Notes: generated by a model not told the origin, from the letters alone. DNA of 64,000 nt from Anaerolineales bacterium UBA5797 (GCA_002418205.1 DIDP01000035.1:40259-104258); one strand, 5' to 3'. Positions 1 through 8,416 are shown, numbered from the stretch's first letter. Made by a program: numbers and translations.

Positions 1-174
1 CTTTCGATTGATGTGTGATCATGTTGAACTCCTTTTGCAAACTTGTTTATTGTTGATGCCATTATGGCACGCGGAGGTAGTCCCGTCATCCGTGCACGCA
101 CGGATATGCACACTGATCTCTTAAACAATAACGGCCGCTCGAAAGCGACCGCTTCAGACTTGGACCTGTTCCCT

Positions 175-2589
175 TTATTCCGAAACCAATCCATTCTCCA
201 CCGCCCAACGCACGATCTGTGGACGATTCTTGAACCCAAGTTTGGTCAGGATGTGTGCCACATGCGATTCAACTGTCCGCTTGCTTAAGACCAATTCGCC
301 AGCGATCTCAATATTTGACTTTCCGCTCCCAATCAACGCTACGACCTCAAGTTCGCGCTGGGTCAACCCGCCAGGACTTTTTCTCGTTTCACTCCCTTTA
401 GGGGACGACTGATCCAAAAAATAAAAAGCAAACTCCTGCGCCTGCTCCAAGGACAAATTACGACCTTCAGCCTGCGCTTCTTCAAATTTAGTTGATGAAA
501 GTTTTACACGTGCCTGTTTAAAATAGTGGTTATATTCCATGCGTTCCGCAGGCCACTGCAGAATGGCATCCCGACCATGAATGGCAACTGCGGTAAGCAG
601 GCAAACTGCCTCCGCCGCCAATCCACGATCCAACAATATGGCAGAAAATCCAGTCAAACACTCGGCAATGCCCTGTGCATTTTTCAAAGCTTGTTGCCGT
701 GACAGACTTTCCCGAAACAATTTTCCTGCCTTATCCTTTTCACCCAAATGCCAGTAAGTATGTGCCAGATTATGCATCACACCTGCCACGTCACGTCTGG
801 CTTTGGCCTGGCTGAAATTTGACAGACTCATTTCATACCATTTCAACGCGTCATGATACTTTCGTCTACAGCGATACAAGTCACCCAAATAATTACTTAC
901 GTGGGCAACCCGGATTGTATCCCTCGCTTCCTGTGCCAGCTTCAACCCCTCCTGCAAGGAGGCCTCTGCCAGTTCATACTTTTCCAAATCCATCGCGGTC
1001 AACGCCTGGATTTGAAGGGAAAACGCCAGATCGGTTTTGTGATCCAATTCCCGGTTCATTTCGACCGCATGTGTCAATTGTTTCAACGCTTCCAAGAAAT
1101 CACCGTTACTGCGCGCGCTTACCCCAAGCGCGACCAATGCCATTGGGAGAAATTGTTCACCATCCTCCCCGGCAAACGCACATAATTCAACAGCCTCTTG
1201 CCCGCGTTTTTGCGCAGAGAACGAGTCACCTACAAGATTGGCAAACATGGCAGCATAGGTTGCGCTTTTGGCACGAATCACTGTTGAGACATTGCCATTG
1301 CCCTCATTCAATAATTGCTCCAGCCATCTCTGCCCCTCGAACACATATCCATGCGAGTTCCAAAAGAAGATCAATGCGTTGGCAATGTGCATCCCTGTTT
1401 CGATATTTTTTGTTTCCAAGGCATGTTTCAATGCCGCGCGAAAATTATCATGTTCGGTTTCTGCCCAGTCCAGCCAGAGTTTCTGATCCCTGCCGCGCAT
1501 TTTCGGAGCGATGGTCTCTGTTTGCTGCATGAAATATTCGAGATGACGCTGGCTTAACCCTTTTGCCTCCCCGGCTTCGTTTAATTTCTCCCTTGCATAT
1601 TCACGGACCGACTCGAGCATGTAATAACGCGCCTGTGGATGTTTCAGCGTCTCCGAAATAACCAGCGATCTATTTACCAATGAAGCCAGCAAATTAAGGG
1701 TTTGTTCCTCCCGAATTTCTCCAAAGACACAAATCGCTTCAACAGAATCGATTGAACAATCCGATGGAAAGACCGCAAGTCTTCGCAACAGAATTTGCTC
1801 CTGTGGCGTGAGCAGATCATAACTCCAGTCAATGGCAATTCGCAGTGTACGATGATGCGCATCCATTGTATGCGAAGATGTCAACAATGAAAAACGATCG
1901 GCCAAACGTTCATTGATCTGCTCAACACTCAAGACATTAACCCGTGCGCTCGCCAGTTCAATCGCCAGCGGAATGCCATCCAGACGACGGCATATCCGGG
2001 CAATGACATCCCCATTCTCCTGTGTCAAATTAAATGCAGAAACTACCGCCCTGGCTCGTTCCACAAACAAACGAATGGCATCATATTTTTGAATTTCCAC
2101 GTCGCCAGATTCAACGGGAGGCAGTGACAACGGCGAAACAAGATATACCGTTTCGCCTTCCACCGATAACGGTTCCCGGCTTGTGGTTAGCAGGCGGACT
2201 CCCGGTACCTGCAGCAATTTTTCAGTCAGCGATCTACAAGTCTTCAGCAGGTGCTCACAGTTATCCAGGACGATCAGGATTTGTTTATCATGCAACACCT
2301 CGACCAGTCCATCTACCAGCATATTTTCAGTTTGTATCGATATATTCAGCGCTTTTGCCAAAAACTGCGGAACGAGGGTTTCATCCATCACAGATATCAA
2401 TTCCACCCATAAAACTCCATCGGCATAGTTGTCTTTCGCTTCATATGCCAATCTCAATGCCAGACGCGTCTTGCCACATCCGCCCATTCCGGTCAATGTG
2501 ATCAAACGCGATGACTTGAGCAACCCTAAAAGGTCGACTGTCTCTTTTTCGCGACCGATAAAACTTGTCAACATAACAGGCAGATTCAT
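175..2589 (-). CDS. NB-ARC/AfsR-like ATPase transcriptional regulator with C-terminal LuxR HTH
   Basis: An 804-residue STAND-type regulator. A P-loop (GMGGCGKT, about residues 34-41) opens an NB-ARC-like ATPase, followed by LDNCEH (Walker B-like) and a winged-helix region. A long helical TPR-like stretch fills about residues 400-700. The last 65 residues are a LuxR/GerE helix-turn-helix (LTQRELEVVALIGSGKSN, then KRTVESHVAHIL). Family members are ligand- or partner-controlled activators; the signal here is unknown. The start is supported by an AAAGGTG ribosome site just upstream. There is no N-terminal sensor domain, so sensing would fall to the helical repeats. Confidence 0.9.
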   Translation of the reverse strand: MNLPVMLTSFIGREKETVDLLGLLKSSRLITLTGMGGCGKTRLALRLAYEAKDNYADGVLWVELISVMDETLVPQFLAKALNISIQTENMLVDGLVEVLHDKQILIVLDNCEHLLKTCRSLTEKLLQVPGVRLLTTSREPLSVEGETVYLVSPLSLPPVESGDVEIQKYDAIRLFVERARAVVSAFNLTQENGDVIARICRRLDGIPLAIELASARVNVLSVEQINERLADRFSLLTSSHTMDAHHRTLRIAIDWSYDLLTPQEQILLRRLAVFPSDCSIDSVEAICVFGEIREEQTLNLLASLVNRSLVISETLKHPQARYYMLESVREYAREKLNEAGEAKGLSQRHLEYFMQQTETIAPKMRGRDQKLWLDWAETEHDNFRAALKHALETKNIETGMHIANALIFFWNSHGYVFEGQRWLEQLLNEGNGNVSTVIRAKSATYAAMFANLVGDSFSAQKRGQEAVELCAFAGEDGEQFLPMALVALGVSARSNGDFLEALKQLTHAVEMNRELDHKTDLAFSLQIQALTAMDLEKYELAEASLQEGLKLAQEARDTIRVAHVSNYLGDLYRCRRKYHDALKWYEMSLSNFSQAKARRDVAGVMHNLAHTYWHLGEKDKAGKLFRESLSRQQALKNAQGIAECLTGFSAILLDRGLAAEAVCLLTAVAIHGRDAILQWPAERMEYNHYFKQARVKLSSTKFEEAQAEGRNLSLEQAQEFAFYFLDQSSPKGSETRKSPGGLTQRELEVVALIGSGKSNIEIAGELVLSKRTVESHVAHILTKLGFKNRPQIVRWAVENGLVSE

Positions 2590-2611
2590 TGATCACCTTT
2601 AAATCCGACTC

Positions 2612-2677
2612 TTACAGTGTACTCCAAATGCATCCGCCTGCCAGACCAACCAGGATGATGAGGGGAATGGATTCCAT
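2612..2677 (-). CDS. Possible 21-residue hydrophobic peptide upstream of the LuxR regulator
   Basis: A short frame not seen by length-limited gene callers. It starts at an ATG preceded by AAAGGA at good spacing and ends 22 bases before the regulator's start codon. The peptide begins MESIPLIILVGL, has a GG pair in its middle and ends in IWSTL, so it looks like a single membrane-inserted helix or a leader peptide. It lies between a terminator (2731-2760) and the regulator, so the two would be co-transcribed. It could be chance: nothing beyond the ribosome site, composition and position supports it. Confidence 0.35.
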   Translation of the reverse strand: MESIPLIILVGLAGGCIWSTL

Positions 2678-2730
2678 GTTCTGTCCTTTGTTTTTGTTCG
2701 ATGACAAATGATTTCGTCATGGCAAATAAA

Positions 2731-2760
2731 AAAATCTGAAGACGTGAGCCTTCAGATTTT
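2731..2760. terminator. Bidirectional rho-independent terminator
   Basis: Perfect 11-bp arms (2731-2741 and 2750-2760, AAAATCTGAAG and its complement) around an 8-base loop, with A and T runs on the two sides. It lies upstream of the regulator and downstream of nothing on the plus strand, so its position separates the regulator transcript from the minus-strand groES side. Confidence 0.75.
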
Positions 2761-2784
2761 TGAAATCAGGAATCCCCCAACAAC

Positions 2785-3063
2785 TTAATTCAAAAACCTT
2801 GCCAGTACGTCACCGGACTCCAACAACAGATAATCAGCTCCATCCATCTTGAATTCGGTGCCACTGTATTTGGCAAACAGAATCTTATCATTGACCTTCA
2901 GTTTGATCTCTTCATCATCACCGATTGCCACGACCAGACCGGTCTGCGGTTTTTCCTTCGCTGTCTCGGGCAGGAGCAGACCGGATGCGGTCTTGCCTTC
3001 CTGTTCAAGCGGCTGGACGAGCACACGCGTGCCCAAAGGTTGAAGATTGAGTTTTTTAGCCAT
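2785..3063 (-). CDS. groES: Co-chaperonin GroES
   Basis: A 92-residue GroES (Hsp10), the heptameric lid of the GroEL folding chamber in the cytosol. The sequence runs from MAKKLNLQPLGTRVLVQP through a mobile loop (KTASGLLLPETAKEKPQ) to the usual beta-barrel end. A longer frame from a TTG at 3075 exists, but GGAGG lies 7 bases before the ATG at 3063, so the shorter start is chosen. No groEL is adjacent; the neighbours are redox genes. Confidence 0.95.
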   Translation of the reverse strand: MAKKLNLQPLGTRVLVQPLEQEGKTASGLLLPETAKEKPQTGLVVAIGDDEEIKLKVNDKILFAKYSGTEFKMDGADYLLLESGDVLARFLN

Positions 3064-3078
3064 GCTTACCTCCAAAAA

Positions 3079-3330
3079 TTAGATTCCAAGATATTTGTTG
3101 ATCTTTACGCGGTCGAAGCCGACCACGATTCTTCCGCCGATGTCAATGACCGGCACGCCCTGTTGACCGGAACGACGGATCATGTCACGCGCCGCAGCCG
3201 GGTCGCGGCTTACATCCACATCTCTGAACCTGATGCCCTTTTCACGGAAATATTTCTTTGCCATATTGCAAAAGGAACAGGTCGGCGTGCTGAACACGAT
3301 CACACGCGGTTGGGGTTTTGTTTCTGTCAT
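3079..3330 (-). CDS. Glutaredoxin-family protein
   Basis: An 83-residue thioredoxin-fold protein with the redox motif CSFC near residue 17 and the cis-proline segment QGVPVIDIGG. The length and motif fit NrdH/glutaredoxin-like small thiol oxidoreductases. It ends 15 bases upstream of groES on the same strand and has an AGAGGT ribosome site. The reductant and target are unknown. It is probably part of a general thiol-homeostasis group with the next three genes. Confidence 0.88.
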   Translation of the reverse strand: MTETKPQPRVIVFSTPTCSFCNMAKKYFREKGIRFRDVDVSRDPAAARDMIRRSGQQGVPVIDIGGRIVVGFDRVKINKYLGI

Positions 3331-3356
3331 TGCATACCTCTAATAAGAACTTCCAA

Positions 3357-3411
3357 CGTCCCGAAGGTTTGGAAACTGCCACACAAAATGAAGCAGGGAA
3401 CCTTCGGGACG
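3357..3411. repeat. Inverted repeat between glutaredoxin and tlpA-like genes
   Basis: 13-bp perfect arms (3357-3369 and 3399-3411, CGTCCCGAAGGTT and complement) around a 29-base loop. The loop is long for a terminator and there is no strong T-run. It may be a hairpin repeat or a weak terminator for the minus-strand tlpA-like gene. Confidence 0.6.
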
Positions 3412-3423
3412 ATTATTTGATAT

Positions 3424-4008
3424 TCAGTTATTCTCCTCGATCAGCGGCGTGACATACTTCTCGAGCATCGCCTTGCTGATTTCACCCGTCCACGCATAAC
3501 GGACGGTCCCGGTGCGGTCGATGACATACGAGTTGGGAAGTGTCCCGTTGCCAAAGGCTCTCAGGGCTGCGCCGTTCGGGTCAAGCCAGACCGGGAACTT
3601 CATCCCATAACTCTGCACAAACTGCGAGACGACATCCGCCGGCTCACCTGCCTCCACGGCAATGACCGAAAATCCGTCGGCGCTGTGTTCGTTATGATAG
3701 GCAACCAGCGTCGGCATCTCAGCCTTGCAGGGCGGACACCACGTCGCCCAGTTGTTGACCAATACAACACTGCCGAGGTGGTCTGCCAGCGACTCGGTCT
3801 CACCTTCGATGTTCTGCAGGGATAGTTCCGGCGCGGCATAGTTGACCTCCACAGGCACGACCGAATTAAGGGAGGCCGCATTGCCCTCCGTTTTGGGTGA
3901 GACCATTGCCAGCACGGCAAAGCCGATCAGGAACAGCCCAACCGCCACGGGTATGATGGGAAAGGTCTTCTTTTGTTTGCGGCGATATTTCTTCTTTGAT
4001 TTTGTCAT
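3424..4008 (-). CDS. TlpA-like membrane-anchored thiol-disulfide oxidoreductase
   Basis: A 194-residue protein with a basic N-terminus (many K/R), one membrane helix at about residues 15-35, and an extracytoplasmic TlpA/ResA-type thioredoxin domain. The active site is WCPPCK in NNWATWCPPCKAEMP. The cis-proline lies in GNGTLPNSYVID. The family reduces disulfides outside the membrane, often in cytochrome c maturation, but no cytochrome genes are nearby. It sits in a redox gene run with glutaredoxin and PDO. Confidence 0.92.
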   Translation of the reverse strand: MTKSKKKYRRKQKKTFPIIPVAVGLFLIGFAVLAMVSPKTEGNAASLNSVVPVEVNYAAPELSLQNIEGETESLADHLGSVVLVNNWATWCPPCKAEMPTLVAYHNEHSADGFSVIAVEAGEPADVVSQFVQSYGMKFPVWLDPNGAALRAFGNGTLPNSYVIDRTGTVRYAWTGEISKAMLEKYVTPLIEENN

Positions 4009-4100
4009 GATGACGCCTTGATCACCTTGGACATGGAAAACACGGACGCCCCGGTATCCCGCCCATTCGAGAAACCTCCGTATTCTCCGTGTCCCAAAAC

Positions 4101-4769
4101 TTAATTCTGTAACGCGCGCATGATCTCTGCGAGCAGGTTCTGCTCGGGGACCGCGCCGACGACCATCCCCGCGCCGGAGTTAATCACGGTCTGCGGCACA
4201 CCCCGGACGTTGAACTGGTTCGCCAGATCGGGGAACTCGGTTGCCTCCACGCCCTCCGCACGGATCATCCGCGGGTTTTCCATCGCCATCTGATGGGCAA
4301 GCAGTACCGCCCGCGGACAATACGGGCAGGTCGGCGTGACGAACACCTGCAAATGTAAAGGTTGATCGAGATTCTTCAGGAACTCACGGGTCTTTTCATC
4401 TAGTCCTGATTCACGCTTCGAGACGATCAGGATGTCATTGATGAGCGTGCTGAATTCGTGACCGGACGGAATGCCGGAGAACTGGATGCCGAGATTGGTC
4501 ACTTCCGCATTATCTTTTGCGGCGATGACAATGCCCGGCGCGTTGGTCACGTTGAACTGCCCCGCCACATCCGCATGCTCCTGCACATCGTACACGCTCA
4601 ATTCGAGCTTGTCGTGGAGGGCGGTCACTTCTTCGAGCAGTTGCCGGGTCTCGTTGCAATAATCGCAGTTATCCTTCGAACCGAAGAACAGCACCTGCAC
4701 CGGCTCCTTGATCTCTGCAAATGCTTCTTGAATCTGTTTGACGATCTGGTCGTTGAGAACTTTTTCCAT
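4101..4769 (-). CDS. Protein disulfide oxidoreductase (PDO), double glutaredoxin fold
   Basis: A 222-residue cytosolic protein made of two thioredoxin-fold units. The N-terminal unit carries CDYC (about residues 35-38), the C-terminal one CPYC (about 148-151), followed by RGVPQTVI with the cis-proline. This arrangement is typical of PDO proteins, best known from thermophiles, where they help form and shuffle disulfides in cytosolic proteins. The ribosome site is weak. It lies upstream of the tlpA-like gene on the same strand. Confidence 0.88.
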   Translation of the reverse strand: MEKVLNDQIVKQIQEAFAEIKEPVQVLFFGSKDNCDYCNETRQLLEEVTALHDKLELSVYDVQEHADVAGQFNVTNAPGIVIAAKDNAEVTNLGIQFSGIPSGHEFSTLINDILIVSKRESGLDEKTREFLKNLDQPLHLQVFVTPTCPYCPRAVLLAHQMAMENPRMIRAEGVEATEFPDLANQFNVRGVPQTVINSGAGMVVGAVPEQNLLAEIMRALQN

Positions 4770-4802
4770 TTTTTATTCCAATCTATTATGAAACCAATAA
4801 GT

Positions 4803-4857
4803 AGATGTCACCCTGAGACACTCAAAGAGATTCTTCGCTTCGCTCAGAATGACATCT
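4803..4857. repeat. Dispersed intergenic hairpin repeat (TCA..TGA class)
   Basis: Outer arms AGATGTCA (4803-4810) and TGACATCT (4850-4857) enclose a CTTCGCTTCGCTCAG-type core. The same core style recurs at 31747-31831. It lies between PDO and OsmC and has no coding content. Confidence 0.6.
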
Positions 4858-4867
4858 CAAAAGGGAT

Positions 4868-5260
4868 TTACACCAATTCGACCTTGGATGTTTTGATATC
4901 GAAAGTGGGCGGATTCTCGAGATGTTTCTTCACCGCGCACAGGTCTGCGGCACGGATCAGTGAATCGCGATATTTATCGGGGAAGCTGGCAGGGACCTGG
5001 ATATCCAGATCGATCTTTTCCACCATGCCGCTGAACGGGTTGCTGTTGACATGCTGCACGATGCGGATGCCTTCGGTCGGGATATTGCGCTGGCGGCAAA
5101 AGCCGAGCACATAGATCCCTGCGCAGGTCCCGATCGAGGAAAGGAAGACTGCAAAAGGCGTCGGCGCGCTGGCGGCGGGCGGCTGGTCGGTGGGGACGGT
5201 GAAGCCGTGGAAGTGGGCGTCCACGCGGGAGCCGCCGGGGAAGTCAATGATCATTTCCAT
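4868..5260 (-). CDS. OsmC-family protein
   Basis: A 130-residue OsmC/Ohr-superfamily protein. Two conserved cysteines are visible: one in SSIGTCAGIYVLGF and one in RAADLCAVKKHL. In this superfamily such a cysteine pair reduces organic hydroperoxides; subfamilies without a proven peroxide role are also common. It begins MEMIIDF with a second possible start at the third residue. It is the outermost gene of the minus-strand redox run and faces the ECF sigma gene. Confidence 0.87.
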   Translation of the reverse strand: MEMIIDFPGGSRVDAHFHGFTVPTDQPPAASAPTPFAVFLSSIGTCAGIYVLGFCRQRNIPTEGIRIVQHVNSNPFSGMVEKIDLDIQVPASFPDKYRDSLIRAADLCAVKKHLENPPTFDIKTSKVELV

Positions 5261-5336
5261 ATTGTTTAATTCGATACTCCTTGTCGGAAAATATTGTTTT
5301 TGATGCTACCCTTTGGATGCACACGGACAGAAAAAG

Positions 5337-5366
5337 TTGCAGATTTCACAAAACGGGATGTATACT
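5337..5366 (+). promoter_or_regulatory. Candidate promoter upstream of the ECF sigma operon
   Basis: TTGCAG (5337-5342) and TATACT (5361-5366) are separated by 18 bp. It points toward the sigma factor at 5545, with a hairpin repeat between the two, so the leader would be long. Assignment by eye only. Confidence 0.4.
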
Positions 5367-5394
5367 TTGCAAACTTGAAATTTATTGCTAACTC

Positions 5395-5510
5395 GGTGGT
5401 CGAGTTGGGCGAAGCCCGTATCGAGACCACCAGATAAGCAGAGCAATTCTGGTTAGCGTCGGTCTCGATACGTCCCGCGAAAAGCGTGCGGGACTACTCG
5501 ACCAACAAGG
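5395..5510. repeat. Dispersed repeat, GGTGGTCGAGTTG...CTCGACCAAC class
   Basis: A 116-bp intergenic element with terminal inverted sequences (GGTGGTCGAG... and ...CTCGACCA) and internal GGCGAAGCC / TATCGAGACC and CCCGCGAAAAGCGTGCGGG hairpins. Relatives occur at 13936-14170 and 15180-15310. No open frame; probably a REP-like mobile hairpin. Confidence 0.7.
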
Positions 5511-5544
5511 TTTGTTTGCAACTTTTTCATAGGAACCGCATCTA

Positions 5545-6144
5545 ATGGATAAGACAATGCCGGACGACATTTCACTGGAAGCCCTCATCGCTGGAGACCG
5601 CGCCGAGTTTGCGCGTCTCGTGGATATGTATTCCGGCTCGATCTATCGTCTGGGTCTGCGAATGCTGGGCAGCCCGCAGGATGCGGAGGATGTGCTCCAG
5701 AACACCTTCATCAATGTCCTTACCCACATCCAAAACTTCGAAGGTCGCTCCAGCCTGGCGACGTGGCTCTACCGCATCGCCGCCAACGAAGCGTTGATGT
5801 TGATCCGCAAAAAGAAGCCGGAAGTTAACCTGGAGGATGTCGAGGGCGGGGACGAGGATGAAGATCTGAAGCCAACCCAATTCGTTGATTGGAGCGGGCT
5901 TCCGGAAGACGAATTACTTTCGGGCGAAGGCAAAAGCATCCTCGATGCCGCGATCCAGACCCTGCCCGAATCCCTGCGCATTGTTTTTCTGCTGCGCGAT
6001 GTCGAAGGGTTGTCCATCAGGGAGACCGCCGAGGCGCTGCACCTGACCGAGACCAACGTCAAGACCCGTTTACTGCGTGCCCGCATGGCTTTGCGCGAAG
6101 GTTTGTCCACGTATTATGGTGAACGCTTTATCCGTGAGGAGTGA
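5545..6144 (+). CDS. ECF RNA polymerase sigma factor (RpoE-like)
   Basis: A 199-residue group 4 sigma factor. Region 2 is seen in RLGLRMLGSPQDAEDVLQN and FEGRSSLATWLYRIAANEA (-10 recognition). Region 4 follows an acidic linker (GGDEDEDL) as LPESLRIVFLLRDVEGLS and then the helix-turn-helix ETAEALHLTETNVKTRL (-35 recognition). A small anti-sigma gene follows after 3 bases, the standard partner arrangement. AGGA lies 11 bases before the ATG; a second ATG four codons in is possible. The regulon may include the neighbouring redox genes (inference). Confidence 0.94.
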   Translation: MDKTMPDDISLEALIAGDRAEFARLVDMYSGSIYRLGLRMLGSPQDAEDVLQNTFINVLTHIQNFEGRSSLATWLYRIAANEALMLIRKKKPEVNLEDVEGGDEDEDLKPTQFVDWSGLPEDELLSGEGKSILDAAIQTLPESLRIVFLLRDVEGLSIRETAEALHLTETNVKTRLLRARMALREGLSTYYGERFIREE

Positions 6145-6147
6145 GAG

Positions 6148-6414
6148 ATGAACGAACATGCCCACATGAATTGCGACGAGTTGCTGGGATCGCTGTCCGC
6201 GTACATCGACGGCGACCTCAGCCCCGAACTCTGCCAGGAACTCGAAAAGCATCTGGCGGGATGCGACAACTGCCGCGTCGTTTTGAACACCACCAAACGG
6301 ACCATCGATCTCGTGCAGACTCCCCTCGAAAAACCCGACCTGCCTGATGACGTGCGCGAACGCCTCTTCAAACGCCTCAACCTGGACCGATACCTGACCC
6401 AAAAACCCGGATAG
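6148..6414 (+). CDS. Zinc-binding anti-sigma factor (ZAS, HC2 type)
   Basis: An 88-residue soluble protein with the zinc motif HLAGCDNC (H35-x3-C39-x2-C42) and further cysteines C9 and C29. This is the anti-sigma zinc-finger signature found in RsrA and ChrR-type partners of ECF sigma factors. There is no membrane helix, so it acts in the cytosol. A strong GAGGAG site precedes it and it directly follows the sigma gene. With four thiols, a redox-triggered release is plausible, as known for RsrA, but unproven here. Confidence 0.88.
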   Translation: MNEHAHMNCDELLGSLSAYIDGDLSPELCQELEKHLAGCDNCRVVLNTTKRTIDLVQTPLEKPDLPDDVRERLFKRLNLDRYLTQKPG

Positions 6415-6433
6415 TTTCCCACGCTGGAACATA

Positions 6434-6528
6434 TCATTGCGAAGCAGTCTCCGTTACATCAGGGGATTGCTTCGTCGCCGCGTGGTTTCGATACCTTCGT
6501 ACTCAACCAGCGGCTCCTCGCAATGACG
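6434..6528. repeat. Dispersed repeat, TCATTGCGAAG...CTCGCAATGA class
   Basis: A 95-bp intergenic element with inverted ends TCATTGCGA / TCGCAATGA and internal GAAGCAGTCTCC / GGGATTGCTTC pairs. It also contains a fragment of the second class (GGTTTCGATACCTTCG...ACTCAACCAG). Relatives lie at 22271-22343 and 57927-58025. It separates the anti-sigma gene from a convergent gene. Confidence 0.7.
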
Positions 6529-6538
6529 CATGTTTTCT

Positions 6539-7303
6539 TTACCAAACCCCAGGGATCAGGGCTCTTCTATCCACTGGATACTCTTTGAATTTCTCGTGAT
6601 ACCACTTGTGATGTGACCAGGCGCGCGGGGCGAGGTTGGCGAACGTCCAGATGGCAAACGTCAGCCCAGCCAGCGACCAGGTCGCGAGCGCCCAGCCGAA
6701 CCATTCGAGGATCTCGCCAAAGTAATTGGGACACGAAACATATCGATACAGACCGCCATGGGGAATCTTGTAATCGGTCTCGCCGGGCTTGCGCAGTCCG
6801 CGCAGGGTGTTATCCGCCCAACGGTTAATCACAAAGCCGGTAACGAACAATACAGCCCCAACGATAAAACGCGGATCGAGCAGCCAATCCGTCGTATAGC
6901 GCCCATCCGAAAAGTGGAAAATGTATCTGCCGTTCAAATAGGCATTCCCAAGGTTGAACACGACAGCCATGAGCGTTACGGTGACCGGCATCTTCTTTTT
7001 GCCATCGCGCAGGAGAAACGGATAGATGTATGAACGGTGAATGTAATGCGCTTCCCACATCAATAGAAAGATGATCGTTGTCAGGGTCTTGGGGGCGTCG
7101 CCGACAAGGAACATGACCGCCATTCCGATCGCGGAGACCGATTCCATCACGAGCCAGCCCAGCCAGTTGGGGATATGCGGACCCCAGCCGCGCCGGAAGT
7201 GACGCCCGTAGGGGGCGGAGATGAAGAACAATGCCACGAAAATCCCAACAGCAGATATAAGGCTGACGATGAGGATGATGCTGAACAAGTTGTGTTCAGT
7301 CAT
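6539..7303 (-). CDS. Steroid 5-alpha-reductase-like membrane enzyme (3-oxo-5-alpha-steroid 4-dehydrogenase family)
   Basis: A 254-residue polytopic membrane protein (about six helices) ending in the family signature: NTLRGL.KPGETDYKIPHGGLYRYVSCPNYFGEILEW, then HKWYHEKFKEYP near the C-terminus. In characterised members these parts bind NADPH and the enone substrate. The real substrate here is unknown: a steroid, sterol-like lipid or other isoprenoid enone. Its ATG overlaps the stop of the upstream SDR gene by 4 bases, so the two are probably translated together. Bacterial members often serve lipid metabolism of unclear type. Confidence 0.85.
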   Translation of the reverse strand: MTEHNLFSIILIVSLISAVGIFVALFFISAPYGRHFRRGWGPHIPNWLGWLVMESVSAIGMAVMFLVGDAPKTLTTIIFLLMWEAHYIHRSYIYPFLLRDGKKKMPVTVTLMAVVFNLGNAYLNGRYIFHFSDGRYTTDWLLDPRFIVGAVLFVTGFVINRWADNTLRGLRKPGETDYKIPHGGLYRYVSCPNYFGEILEWFGWALATWSLAGLTFAIWTFANLAPRAWSHHKWYHEKFKEYPVDRRALIPGVW

Positions 7304-8277
7304 CGATTTCCCTTGTTATCCTCGAACCAGGCCAATGTATCAGCCAGGGTCTGGCGGAAGGGACGCGGCGCATACCCCAGATCGCGTGCGGCGCGGGCGT
7401 GGCTGACGTGACGATTGGAGTTCATGGCATCGAGCATGGGACGCGTGTAGATCGGCTGGGAGCCGTTGATCTGTGCCAGCCTTGCCATGAGGGGTTGGGC
7501 AAGCTGCGCCAGCCAGATGGGGACGGTCAGGCGCGGCGCAGGGATTCCTGTGATCTCTGCCGTCATCCGGGCAACCTCCCGCACGGAATGCCAGTGACCG
7601 GAGAGGATGTACCGGCTGCCGCGCACGGCGACCTGTTCCGCTTTGATGGCGCCGTCCACCACATCACGCACATCCACCCAATCGTAGCCGCCGCGCACCA
7701 ATGCAGGGATGCGTCCGCTGGCGAGCAGTTGCAGTGCCTGCCCGAAGTAGGAGGGGCGGAAGTCGAAGGGTCCGGCGATGGCGGTGGGGATGATGATAAC
7801 GGTATCCAGCCCGAGGTCCACGGAACGACGCGCTTCTGTCTCCGCCGCGGCTTTGGAGCGTTCGTACGGCGGGATGTGGTCGCCGGTGAGCAAGCGCCGG
7901 TCTTCATCCAATGGCTGGTCGAAAGGCGCGTGGGCATAGGCGTGGATGGAGCCGAAATGGATCAGCCGCCGCACGTTGCTGCGCAGGCAGGCATCGATGA
8001 CGTTGCGCGTGCCGGTGACGTTGATGCGTTCGAGTTCGTCCCAGTCATCCATGTTGATGGAGATGGAGCTGGCGAGATGATAAACAACCTCGACACCGCG
8101 GAAGGCATGCCCGAGGGAGGCCGGGTCGGTGAGGTCGGCGGAGACGGTCTCGACATCCAGACCTTCGAGGGCGCGGCGGTCATGATGCACCAGCGCGCGG
8201 ACAGGGCGCCCCTGCGCGAGCAGGGCGCGTACCAGATTGCCGCCGACCAGTCCCGATGCGCCTGTGATTAGGATCAT
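7300..8277 (-). CDS. NAD(P)-dependent epimerase/dehydratase-type SDR (3-beta-HSD/dihydroflavonol-reductase-like)
   Basis: A 325-residue extended short-chain dehydrogenase. The Rossmann motif is GASGLVGGNLVRAL at the N-terminus; the catalytic YxxxK is in IPPYERSKAAAE, preceded by HFGSIHAYAHAP. A longer frame to 8364 exists, but residues before MILITGASG are unlike the family and AAAGG precedes the ATG at 8277, so this start is used. It is coupled to the steroid-reductase-like gene; together they could oxidise and reduce the same ring alcohol or enone (inference). Confidence 0.87.
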   Translation of the reverse strand: MILITGASGLVGGNLVRALLAQGRPVRALVHHDRRALEGLDVETVSADLTDPASLGHAFRGVEVVYHLASSISINMDDWDELERINVTGTRNVIDACLRSNVRRLIHFGSIHAYAHAPFDQPLDEDRRLLTGDHIPPYERSKAAAETEARRSVDLGLDTVIIIPTAIAGPFDFRPSYFGQALQLLASGRIPALVRGGYDWVDVRDVVDGAIKAEQVAVRGSRYILSGHWHSVREVARMTAEITGIPAPRLTVPIWLAQLAQPLMARLAQINGSQPIYTRPMLDAMNSNRHVSHARAARDLGYAPRPFRQTLADTLAWFEDNKGNR

Positions 8278-8404
8278 GGATGAACCTTTTGGGTCAAGTT
8301 TGCTAACACTGGGCGGATGGCAAAGTTGCTTTCCTGCCCAAAATGGATATAAACTCACCCCCAAGCCGTTACATGCATAACCGTGCGCAAGCGGATTTTT
8401 GCCC

Positions 8405-8410
8405 TATACT
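8405..8410 (+). promoter_or_regulatory. -10 box placed for leaderless transcription of the second osmC-like gene
   Basis: TATACT ends 6 bases before the ATG at 8417. No ribosome site is seen. No clear -35 box was found at normal spacing. Confidence 0.4.
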
Positions 8411-8416
8411 ATGGGC

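Noticed and set aside
43..288. Plus-strand frame at the left edge
   Set aside because: It lies over the 3' end of the LuxR-type regulator in antisense, has no ribosome site, and its protein has no recognisable features.
819..1532. A 237-codon plus-strand frame
   Set aside because: Antisense shadow of the regulator gene; Pro/Arg/Ser/His-rich composition typical of a shadow frame.
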